64,000 nucleotides of DNA from Pagrus major (Eukaryota > Chordata > Actinopteri > Spariformes > Sparidae). This document shows, piece by piece, positions 44,727 through 55,770 of this stretch. The notes beneath the pieces were generated by a model. It searched no databases and had not been told where the DNA came from. It saw nothing but the letters and a program-made list of their open reading frames with translations. Made by a program: the position numbers and the translations under genes. Position 1 is the stretch's first letter; every line of letters starts with the position of its first letter. Location: assembly GCF_040436345.1 (NCBI RefSeq), contig NC_133224.1, positions 7,618,741-7,682,740 on the forward strand, given 5' to 3'.

Positions 44727-46925
44727 ATGTCGCAGAAGAAGATATTCCTGGTGGTCGTTGCCATCAGTACTGTCAGTCTTCTGCTGCACCACGGGGGCCA
44801 CTTGAGCTGGTGAGTGATTGAAACACACCCACACACATGAAAAACATGCACTCGATCGCATTATATACCCTCTATATAGATCCATATGGTGCTAATAAGT
44901 ATGAAATGTCTGACACGAAGCTCTTGTCGTTTCCATTTCAAGACAGATTAATAGAGGGACTGACTCATTATAATATGGAGACTTGCTGCCAAGTTGGTCG
45001 AGGGACCAATTATAAAAGTAGAGGGATCGTAGATCTTTGACAGCTCTGTACCCTTTTCAACTTAACGTTTTGCCTCCATTCGTTGAACGTCATCGCTTCC
45101 TCGTCTCTCTGCTTTTCACACATTGTTTCCACACCTTTCTTAATATCTGACCCTTGAGTTCAGTCTGCAGCGAGTACTACTACTGTAACTCTGCAGAGTA
45201 TTCAGCATGTATGCACCTAATACTAAGCTGAGGTTATCGCAATTTCTCGTTGTTATTACCACACTGCGAGTCCACTGAAAGTCAATACATGATGATATTG
45301 ATTCATCACACTCGATTGTAAACAGAACAAACATATTCAGTCACACCTTGTATCATCTTACACTCTCTGTTTCTGACATCTTCCTACTTCACTGTCCTCT
45401 CTCTCCCTCTCTTCTCGTTTCAGTTCCCCACTCGCACACTGATTTTTACTTTATTGTTGTACTATCTCTGTCCTGTCCTCACTTTCTTCCATTATCCATC
45501 CAGTGTCTGTGCAATTATGTCTCTAATGCACCGTATTATTTGGAGTAGGCACTATTTTGCCGAGCTAATGGAGCTTCAAATACACTTTCTTTTTCTTTCT
45601 CCAGGACCATGGAGGCCTTCTACCTCGGTTGTCCTGCCCTCCGTGCCCACCCTGCGCCGGGCCTGAAACCTAGGCACACCAATGTGGCCTTCCTCAAGAC
45701 CCACAAAACGGCCAGCAGCACCATGCAGAACCTGCTTTTCCGCTTCGCAGAGCGCAACAACCTCACGGTGGCGTTGCCAGTGCAGGCCTGTGGCCACCAG
45801 TTCTGCTACCCGCACGCCTTCACCTCCCACTTCGTCCATCCGCACACACTACCGCCCAACATCATCACTAACCACATGAGGTTCAACAGGGCAGAGCTGC
45901 AGCGCCTGATGCCCAACAACACAATATACATCACGATCCTGAGAGAGCCCGGCTCCATGTTTGAATCCTTGTTCAGTTACTACAACCAGAACTGTCAGAG
46001 CTTCAAGAGGGTCCCCAACGGCTCCCTGGAGGCCTTCTTAGATGAGCCCATGCACTACTACCGACCAAACGAGAAGGACTCCATGTATGCACGCAACACC
46101 TTGGCCTTCGACTTGGGTGGAGACAAGGATCGCCCAGCAACAGATGTGCAGTACGCGCGGGCCTTTCTTGCAGAGGTGGAGCAAGCTTTCAACCTGGTGA
46201 TGATTGCTGAGTACTTTGATGAGTCTCTGGTTCTCCTTCGCCATCTCCTCTCCTGGGATCTGGATGACATTCTGTATGTGAAGCTCAACATGCGGAGCCA
46301 AAGCTCAAAGCGGAGCCTGACGCCGGGCCTTCCTGCAAAGATCCGTGCCTGGAATTCTTTAGATGCACGTCTCTACGACCACTTCAACGCGTCATTGTGG
46401 CGCCAGCTTGCAGCTCTAGGTCCAGCCTGTGTGGCAAGGGAGGTGCGCCTCCTCCGGCGAGCCCAGGAGAGGCTAATGAGAAGCTGCTTTGAAGGGCGGA
46501 TGCCGCTTCTCCGGTCAGCCGCTCAGATCAAAAACAAGGATCTCCGCCCGTGGCAGCCTAGCGCTAAAGTCGACATTGTGGGCTACGACCTCCCGGTAAA
46601 TCTCAGCCGTGGGTTCTTGAGCCACGCCCAGGAGCTCTGCCTCAAGCTCATCATGCCAGAGGTCCAGTACACGCGGGTGCTGCTACGCTCCCAATCCGTG
46701 CGCTATCGTCGAGGCTACCAACTTCGGGCTCCGCAGCAGGCACACAGCCTGCAGCAGCCCATACGCACAGTCCTGCCTCGGCATCCTCAAGTGCAACGCA
46801 GCCAGCCGCCCCCTGCAGCCCCTGGCTCGGCATCGAAAACAGCCACCACCTCAAAGCCTGCTGCAGAAACTCAAGGTCGGACCACAAAGTTAGAGCCTAA
46901 ATCCTCACAGACCCAGGCCTCATAG
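44727..46925 (+). CDS. gal3st3: Galactose-3-O-sulfotransferase 3, complete, 2 coding exons
   Basis: Coding exons are 44727-44809 and 45605-46925 (1,404 nt, 467 residues plus TAG), joined TG|G in frame across AGCTG|GTGAGT and tttctccag|GACC. The N-terminus MSQKKIFLVVVAISTVSLLL is a short cytoplasmic tip and type II membrane anchor, closely matching human GAL3ST3. The 5'-phosphosulfate loop for PAPS is LKTHKTASST (58-67) and the 3'-phosphate site lies in ILREPGSMFESLFSYY (139-154). Further family blocks are MIAEYFDESLVLLRHLLSWD, YDHFNAS, CF and PWQPSAKVDIVGYDLP. It transfers sulfate from PAPS to the 3-position of terminal galactose on N-acetyllactosamine glycans in the Golgi lumen. Several Asn-X-Thr/Ser sites fit a luminal domain. 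The protein is about 36 residues longer than the human one because of a Q/P/S/T/K-rich tail. Confidence 0.95.
44810..45604 (+). other. gal3st3 coding intron
   Basis: A 795-bp GT-AG intron between the anchor exon and the catalytic exon. It is C/T-rich toward the 3' end and holds no other recognisable feature. Confidence 0.9.
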
Positions 46926-47918
46926 ACTGAAAATAGAGACTTGAATATCATCCGAGTGCCCAACAGACTGCATTGTTGTACCCATCCTGACCCTTGAGAG
47001 AATGTTTGGTTCGGGGTGTTGGAAACAAGGGCGTCCTTGGGGGGGGGGGGAAGTCTGGTTAAAGGAAGAAAAGAGGGTACGACATATCTGGACTTGAACT
47101 TGAATCTCTCCCCTCTCTGGTCTGTGAAACCGAAACAGGGTTGGCAGACACAAGGGCGGGAGAAATCCACACTAGGACTCGGCTAAATTGCACGCCTCTG
47201 CACGCCCGACCACAGCGGATGGGAGAGGGTTTTTGGTGAAAGTGATTCTTTGAAGGCAAATCTGTTATGTGCGACCAGGACTCAATAGGGAAGTGGCGAT
47301 ATCAGGCCTATTGTGAAGCACAGAGTGGGCTTTGTGTGTATCACACTGGTAGTAGTATCACATTACTTGCTTTCATTCTCCGTTTCTCGAGCTCTCTCTC
47401 CCTAATATATGCCATTTAAAGTCCTTGAGAGAGACATAATGACATAAAGGGATCAGCTGTCAGGCTTCCAAAGAGCCTCCTAAGAGGCCAGACAGACATC
47501 GAGATAACCTCCAAACCATTAATACAACAGCACAATCAACAACTCTTCTCTTCTTCTTTTACAAATTCAAGCAATGGAGGGAGGGGAGGGGTTGGGAGTA
47601 GGGGGGTTAAGAAGCCAGACAGACAGAAAAAATCCAGAGGGTAAGCCTGAAGACTGCTGGATTCTCACTTTGGCCACCCATTATCGCTCTGACTCAGTCC
47701 CCTCAGCCTTCGACCTCATCCACCTCTCCATCATCCATCCTTTCATCCCTGCTGCTACCCTCCTGGTCAGGCTCTCGATCCAGAGAAACAGCGCCGACGA
47801 CTCTCTTCCTTCAACCTGTGTCACCTCTCCCTTGGACCACCATTTGCGATCTAGAGACTTTTTACGCTGAAGGTTCCTGATGTGGGGGGGTTTGTTTTAT
47901 TCTGATTGCAATAAGATC

Positions 47919-47943
47919 TCCACGCCTATATGAAAGGCGTGGA
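47919..47943. repeat. Short perfect stem-loop
   Basis: TCCACGCC (47919-47926) pairs with GGCGTGGA (47936-47943) around a 9-base loop, tatatgaaa. It lies about 1 kb downstream of the gal3st3 stop. No known element type is recognised. Confidence 0.5.
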
Positions 47944-48356
47944 TTTAATAACCTACCAGCAACCCCACACCACACTCACAAGGGGGGCACAAACCAGAAA
48001 ACAACTCGACGAGAGAAAGACTTGAAGCCTGGGGGTCGCGGTGTTTGAATATTTAATCATCTCCTCTTACGGCCCTCCTATGGCCCAAGTTCTTGGGTTA
48101 CACTCGTACATTTTCATTAAGGATACGAGGACCAGGCGAGAGCTTCCAGGCGCAGGAGGACAAAACGCTCTACGCCTCGGCGGCTCGAGGCCGGCGGGGC
48201 CCACTGGGTCGGCGTGGGTCTTAAAATGTTGTCACTTATCTCAGCTGTGATCCATTTTTAATGCATTCTGCTCATATTTAATGTGTCATTTATGTTCTTT
48301 TATTCCTCCAGTGATCAGCAGGGGTACTGCTAAGTAACTGAGGGGCGGAGGAAGGA

Positions 48357-48486
<130 letters not shown>

Positions 48487-49224
48487 GCTGGAAGTGGCTC
48501 TTTCTGCTTCATGTTGTATTCTTTTCCATGGCCAGCCAAGTTGGCATGGCAACAAAAGGAAGTAATGCGTGTAAGATTTATCAAAAACTATGTATTATTT
48601 ATTATCGGGACTTGAAAAGGTCCCATTACTGTATTTTTAACTGTTATTTTTCATGAATCACTGGATGAAAACCTGTTTCTTAGTGGACCTTTATGTTCAG
48701 TATACCACTTCAGGCGACAGGGGTGGAGCGAGGCGTGTGGCAGCGATGTAAAAAAATTCACTCTATACATGTTTTTTTTTACATAATGCAAAGCTACAAA
48801 GACCACTTCTAGAAAAACCGCACGTCGGAAACAAGTGCAGTCACTTTAAAATTAATCTTTCATTCAGCAGTGCTTAAGTGCTCGACCACACAATGGTTTT
48901 GTGGTTGGAGTCTGTCGCGCTGAAGCTGGCGATAATGAAAAACACACAAACCGCCGCTCCTGCTCTGACAGGAAGAAAGAAGGAGAAGTGGAGCGGGGTG
49001 GAAAAACATACCGGAGGAGAGGATAAACAGTTTTATGAAGTGAGTGACTGTGAATATTTAAATTCAAAGTGTGCTTATCTGAACTTACCGGGGAACCTCA
49101 GCTTTGAAAGCACGGGATGCACAGCGGTTTTCATTTATTTACAGGTATTTGAAATGTGTTCAGACGTGTAATATTTATTCAAGGTACATACACTGTAAAA
49201 AAACAAATCTTTGGCTCAATTCAC

Positions 49225-49780
49225 TTTAAAGGATGAGGCTGGTGTTTTTTGGATATTTTTCTTACAGTCAACTTATCCCAAAATCCCAAACCCTGGAGCA
49301 GAGCACACAGCTTCAGGTGCACTGGTTTCATTTTATTACCAACAGTACTGATGTTGTGACAAAGATGTCTAGGTACTATGATGCAGAAATATCTATTGAA
49401 GTTAGCATGCTAACCAGCTAGCCCCTGTCTCATAAGAGGACTTTGCATTTCATGGGGTGATAGTCCAATGGCATCTGTAGTTTCAGCTGTATGCCAGTGG
49501 AGCCGCTGTAAATCGCCTCCATACCGTAACCCCTGTCTTCGAAGTGGCATCCGTCAGTCTTGGCGGCTGCGTTCAGGCTGCGGAGCCCCGTCCACCGCGA
49601 TGACCAACCTGTGATCCAAAGTCTGCAATCCAGGCAGTTTCCCGTCAGCTAATCTGGCCATCAGCTTCACAGTTACCTGAGCTAATCAGCTAACGGCGGC
49701 TAGCTACAGCCAGAGATAGCTAGCAAAGAGTTAAGTGAGCAGCAGTTGTTGGTTACTCTCAGAGTCAGTGATGTGCTGAA
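49225..49780. mobile_element. Composite dispersed repeat, 'aaaggatgaggctggtgttt' type
   Basis: It starts ctttaaaggatgaggctggt and contains 'gaagttagcatgctaaccag', 'ctgtatgccagtggagccgc' and 'gctaacggcggctagctaca'. The start is familiar from percomorph repeats, and the middle shares 'ttagcatgctaac' words with the elements at 16 and 41 kb in reverse sense. It may be several nested pieces. Confidence 0.45.
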
Positions 49781-51684
49781 CCTTATATTTTAGGAGCCAC
49801 ATATGAATTCTAGCATTTTCTGACAAGAACTTTATTGGAAACGCATTTTTAGGCACTATTTTCAGCTGTGGATGAATACACAATTAATGCACTTGTGACT
49901 ATTGATATACGAGTCCAGTCTTGGCAATCATATCTCCGGTATCCGGTCTTGATAAAGAGAAAAGACAAGGTTTAAGTACATGTCTTGGAAAATGTATATT
50001 ACCTGTTCAAAAGATTAAATGAATTGAATTTGTATTATAATCACTACAAGCCAGAGTCCACATCTCTGGGTTTTGGTCTATTATCGGGAGTTGTTGACGA
50101 TATAGGAAATACAGATTATCACCACCCTTGTCCTTTAAATGTGTTTACTGATTATGCTCAGCTATATTTTAATTAGTTTGAATTCAGCTGCTACATATAA
50201 AAGAAGGAGCCTCATTCATAGTGAAAACGCTGGCTTTGAATGAGACTCCTGAGTTGCTTCAACCTGCTGTAAATGAACAAGAAAACACTGAATCTGTGTG
50301 TTTGTTTGTCGCTCATCGAACATTTACGGAGACCCAAAGTGTTCATAATCAAAATTAATCAATCACACTGTGAACTATACAATCATGTGAATGAATAAAA
50401 GTTCGGCAAATGAAGTTTTAAACTCAGAAATGCACTTTTTATTAATTTCTTTTATATCAAAATGTCCTTTTTTTTATTTGGCTCCATTTTACCTCACCGA
50501 TCAAAGACATGTATTATTAACCAAGACAAACGGGACAAAGGCAGCTGTGTAATTGGCTGTCGCCTCAGTCTGAACCATTAAACAAACACTCGTCTGACAT
50601 TTTGGAATAAAAACGATTGAAATTAAGAGAAAATGAACCAAAAAACACTGTTACTGTGAAGAAAATTAACATTTTATGACAAAGAGCCGAGTTGTAACCT
50701 TTTTTGTTGGATTATTTCATGATTATATTACAGATTTTTTTGTATTTTCTTGTACCATAATGTATTTCATAACCGCTTTATTTTAATTTTGAACACTTTG
50801 GGTTTCCATTGGCACAAAACTTGATTTTAAACCAGTTACGGTACTGTCAATATGAAGGGTATAATAACCTGATGCTCAAACGCATAATTCAAACTGTGGT
50901 AAATCAAAGTTTCTGCCAATCATTTTAAGGCTAATAAAGGTAAAACAAGCTAAATATACTTCAATCAAAACAGGTATTTCAAAATGTTTTTTTTTCCTCC
51001 CACGTCTGCGTCTGACTGGGATCCAGCTGAAGAACATGCTTTTATTTCCCCTCGACGGTTCATTTATGATCCATTTCTCGCTGGCTGTGAGTCTCTAAGT
51101 GCTCTTTTGATTGTACGAGTCGTCGCCCCGGCTGTTCTGCTTCTTGTGAGAGAGTTTCAGTTAATGGTCATGCTGTCGTGTCTGAAGTGTCGGCGGCTCT
51201 TCTCTGGAAAATGCTGGAGGGGGCTGTGTAAACAGTATGCTAAATGCATTAGCTGCCCTTTTGTTTTTGTGTTTTTTTTTAAAGAGTGGCATCAAAGCTG
51301 TTCAAACTGGGCTTCTTTCTTTTTTCTGTCGCAGTCGACATCGGGTGAAAGTGGCATTCTTGATAATTCTCTGACTGTATTTTTCCTTCATTGCCTCTTT
51401 GATCTGCTCATCGTTTATCTCCATCCTCTGTTTACGGACTGATCTGTGAACTGGGACGACTTTTCTTTCATTGTGGTGAATGAGTAGAAGAGTTTAGGTT
51501 GGGGCTCTGAACAAATGGCTAATGACAATCAGAGCTAGGGGCCCCAAAGCTTTGTAATGACGGGCGGTGAACGTGACGAATAAAGTCTGAATGATTTCAA
51601 TTCATCCTGCGAGTGAGCGCCTTTTTTGTCTCTTTTCAAAGCAGATTTATTCAGATGCACCGATGTGAATTATCTGAATATAAT

Positions 51685-51709
51685 GCACACACACACACAC
51701 ACACACACT
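51685..51709. repeat. CA microsatellite
   Basis: Twelve CA units. Confidence 0.9.
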
Positions 51710-52269
51710 CTCCATCAGCGGCGATACATAACACGCAGCGACAGTTGCTCAATTAACACTCTGATTCTGAATAGTTTCTATTTCCCTGAAGACCCAAACT
51801 CGACATTTCAGCCTGCAATCAGTCGTCTGAAATTACCTCCATCCGGACCGCCGGCCTAAAACGAGCGAACAAATCGCTTCTCGCAGGGACAAAAACAAGA
51901 TGCAAAAGCAAAGTGTGTTTGATGTGACTGTGATTGAAGCAATCATGACGCCTCGTCTCCCTCTGCCTGCCTGTCATCATGACCTGATGTGGCTGCTTTG
52001 CTCTCATGTATTTGCTTCCTTCTCCTTATCTTTAATATAATCACGGCTCTAATCATAAGCGTCATTACAATAATTACACTTATAATAACATGCTGCTTTT
52101 TCTCCTGCTGTTATCTAAATGCGTCGGATCTATTACTCGATCGCTTAAGAATATATATATATATGTCTGTACTTGTTGACAATTGACAAGAACTTAATAT
52201 TTAATGAATCATCTAATTAGTTATTGACTTTATAGCCATCGTGGCTCTTGGGGAGAAAATGTAATGGAG

Positions 52270-52420
52270 GTCTGTCGGCCTTTAAACCACAGAAATATTG
52301 AACAACTATTGGATGGATCGTCGTGACATTCATGGTCTCCAGAGGATGAATCCTACTGACTTTTACATTTTTTAACCTTTCGTCTATTGACACCTGCAGG
52401 CTGCATGACCACACAAACAC
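52270..52420. repeat. 'caactattggatggat' dispersed repeat
   Basis: Words 'caactattggatggatcgtc', 'gacattcatggtctccagag' and 'gatgaatcctactgactttt' are the hallmark of a very common teleost repeat. The copy is partial; the 5' part toward 52216 is diverged. Confidence 0.55.
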
Positions 52421-52644
52421 TTACTGCCACCTGATTGGACAAACACCACTTGCGGCTCGAGTGCTGCTCTTGCTAAGCTTTCTCTTATATAACTAAAAAA
52501 GCATTATTTATTTACAAACTATTAGTTTTTATAGTTTTTTAAGGAGTTTCCAGAGCTGGAAGCCCCTGATTTGCATTGATTTGGTCTTACTGAGCAACAA
52601 CATGTCCAAAAGACATACATTTTAACGTCTTTGACGATGTTAAG

Positions 52645-52789
52645 GCATGCACTTTACCAGGAGAGCTATTCTTCAGCTTTATTAAATACCATGTTTTGGT
52701 CATCCAAGGTAGGCTTATATTGCAAGGTTGGATGACTGAACTTGGTAATTTATAAAGCTCATGAATAGCTCTCCTGGTACAGTACATAC
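52645..52789. repeat. 145-nt imperfect inverted repeat (long hairpin)
   Basis: The left arm 52645-52707 and right arm 52728-52789 are imperfect inverted copies around a 20-base spacer. The best block is TACCAGGAGAGCTATTC (52655-52671), which matches the reversed right arm exactly. AGCTTTAT and GTCATCCAA pair further toward the loop, and GCATGCACTT opposite GTATGTACTG pairs toward the base. It could be a small palindromic transposon relic or a hairpin transcript. The strand is undetermined. Confidence 0.7.
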
Positions 52790-52854
52790 CTCATGCAGGC
52801 TACTGTGGTTGAGGCTCAGGGTTCAGATACTATGTGATACTAGATGTCTAAAAT

Positions 52855-52990
52855 TACATTGTAAAAACAAGGACGTCCCTGGGACATCATTAGTGAATGT
52901 TGAAAAGACGCGTTTGATTCTGGCTCTCCATTAGACGTCTTTTCAACATCATCAAAGATGTTGGATTGACGTCATTTGGATATATTTTTG
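52855..52990. repeat. 'agacgtcttttcaacatc' dispersed repeat
   Basis: 'gaatgttgaaaagacgcgtt' and 'agacgtcttttcaacatcat' form a partly inverted pair, followed by 'aaagatgttggattgacgtc' and 'atttttgctcagttgggcc'. This resembles a common fish repeat. The ends are approximate. Confidence 0.4.
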
Positions 52991-54400
52991 CTCAGTTGGG
53001 CCGGATTTCAACTTAATGCAACACCCCGTCTCTCGCAGCAGGACGCTACTAGAAGGCATTGCACAGCTTCTTGCATAGATAATAAACGGGAAACGATTGA
53101 TCCTGTCGACCATGGTACCATCAGTGTTTGTATCACTCCTTCTGTAGTTTCCAATCTGCTAATATTCATTATTCAGGAAATACAGATTCCTAATAAAAGA
53201 TAAGATGGGGGTTCTGCTAATAGCCATTACAGGCATTGCCACAAAGTGAATTAAATTACATTAATTCAATTACATTTTGTGTGAAAACTGTAGTAATTAT
53301 GACTGGAACGTCCCAAAACAATCTAACAAGGTACCTTAAAATAACTAAACCCAGTCAAACGCACACTTTTTCTACCCTGACACAACAAATACTTGTATTG
53401 TACAAATGTACACGATGACACTTGCAGATAGAGTGAAGCGTGAGAGAGAAACTTAAGCCTCCCTACACAGAAAAACAGCTACCAAGAAAGTCATGGAGTG
53501 CGGGTGGGTAACAAAATGTCCACGCATTGGAGATATCAGGCTACACGCTCTCACAAGATCACATTTAACACCCTAATATAACACACACACACAGCTTTGT
53601 ACCGTGGATCATGCACTCAAATGCATTAAACCCCCTTGGTAATGTATAAACAGGCTTTTACACATGCACATGAGAGCCTCTCAGACACAAACAAACACAT
53701 GCCCTTGCAACACAAAACCAAAATGGGACCTCAAACACCAACAAGGCAACAAAGACTACAAACCCCACTGGAATGGCTTTCATTAATTCCATAACCGTGC
53801 GTTCGTGTGTCGCGCACACGCTTTTCTGTGCAGCAATTTATAGGATTATTTGTTTTGAAAATGCACAAGTGGAACTGTGGGTAAATTGAAGGCGGTGAAT
53901 TGTTATGGGTTCGCTGAAGTGCCTTCGCCTTGATTGCAATATGATTGGGTCTAAAATGTCAGGCACCTATTTATCATCGAGGAGAAAAGTGCATTTCCAG
54001 CCTTTATGTTTTCCAGCTCTGTGACTCACTTTGCTGTAATTACAGAGGGGGGAACAAATCATGACACGGGGGTTAAATATGTTTACACTTGAAGACCAAT
54101 TCGAATAATGGCCACAGGGTGAGTGTGGCAACTGTAGGAAGAAGTGAATGGACTGAATTTAAAGAAAGTTTAGGGAAAATTCACAAAGAAACGGCTTGTT
54201 TAAGACGACTTTATGTCAGGGACATCACACACCGGCTGACAGTGTTTCTATCTTGACGTCGGCCAGAGTGACACGTTTCCTTTTTCATCTGCTCACTCTG
54301 ATGATAAATATATCAAACAATAAGAACTGTGAGCTCTGGACTTCAGACTACCAACGGATTAGATTTATGTTTGGAGGAAAAACCCTCAGATTTTCATCCA
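52991..54400. other. Unassigned intergenic stretch
   Basis: A+T-rich, without recognisable genes. A short CA run lies near 53583-53593. Open frames are small and featureless. Confidence 0.4.
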
Positions 54401-54429
54401 GAGACTTTAAAGCCTTGCATCTTACCTTG

Positions 54430-55770
54430 AGGTGAACTCGTCATGTAGGACTCACATCAAACAAGCAGAGCTGCAGACATGGACATGAGTTAGATTCAGA
54501 TCAGAAAAAATCATCCTTGGGAACTGCTTGCAGTAAATCTGCTCTGATTTGAGCATTATGATGAACTTGTCTCAAAGGACTTGAGAACTATATCAAGAGA
54601 GCTGTAGACTTGACTGCTCCATTACTTGACTTTCTGAAGACTTTCTGAACTCCCTAAAGACTTTGACTTGGAGACCTGAGAGACCTTCCAGCACGACTTT
54701 GCTTTTGAAGACTAGCGACATTGATCTGTCCTTAATGACATGAGACTTGCTCTGATGGCGATGAACTCGTCTCGAGGGACTTGAGACTTGACCCTCTACG
54801 GACTTAATTTGAACTTGAGGTTTGAACATCAACTGAGTCTTATTCAAACACTTGAAAGCCTCACATCTTGACTCGAGATGAACTTGCATCTTGACTTGAA
54901 ATTTGCTCATAAACACTAGAACCTTCTCTCAGACTTGCCTTCAATAACTCAACTTGGGACTTCCTCGAATAGACTTGAGACTTGAGATGGGCCTGACTCA
55001 AAGAAAACGGACTTAAAGACTTGACAACACTTGATTGACTTGTGACAAGAAACCAAGTAGTGTCATTCTGAGACCTGAAACAACCCGAGACATCTTGACT
55101 TTGCTTGTGAAGACTATGGACTTGACTTTGACTTGCTCTCAATGACCCGACTCAAAATGGACTTGAGTTTATGGGTTAGGGAGATGTAGATTCGAGACTT
55201 GAGTCTAAATAAAATAGCAAGATCAAGGACTTGAAGACTTCCAAAGACTTGATTTGACTTGATAACAAGACTCATTCAAAGACCTGAAATACTTGAACTT
55301 TGACTTATTGACTAGACTTGAGACTCTGATAGGCCTGAGATGGACCTCTGTCTCAAATGACTTGTATCAAACAGACAGAGCTGGAGACTTGAGACTCGAG
55401 ACTTGAGTCTGATTACATCTCAAAAAGGAGAACTTTAAGACTTGAATGCCCTCAACAGACTTGATTTGTTTTAAGAACTTGTCTCCTTCTGACACCAGAA
55501 TAACTTGAATCTTCACTTATAAAGGACTTATCGTTTGACTTGTACCTGTCCAGAATTGACTTGTTAAGACGAAGTTTTGAGACCCTTTGAGACTTGATTT
55601 CAAGAACATTCAAGAGAACTTAAAGATATACTCAATTTACCATTTCCAGACTTAAGACTTGAACTGAAGGCATCAAACAAGCTGAGCTTTAGACTCGATG
55701 CATGGACTTGAGTGTGATTTGACTGGAAAGCAGAAACATTCGAGACTTGATAGACTCCGTCAAACTACTG
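54430..55770. repeat. Degenerate GACTTG/GACTTGAGA array, ~1.3 kb
   Basis: The plus strand is saturated with variants of GACTTG, GACTTGAGA and GAACTTG, several per 60 bases, interspersed with 'caaacaagcagagctgcaga'-like segments at 54459, 55366 and ~55675. The latter suggest a longer unit of several hundred bases. Minus-strand frames at 54593-54916 and 54861-55142, full of SQV/KSQV, are by-products of the array. Confidence 0.75.

Noticed and set aside
45576..47170. Several minus-strand frames over gal3st3
   Set aside because: They are shadows of the well-supported plus-strand gal3st3 coding exon or of its 3' flank.
54593..55142. Minus-strand frames rich in SQV and KSQV, looking like a repeat protein
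   Set aside because: The pattern follows directly from the GACTTG array. There is no start context, splice structure or family resemblance.
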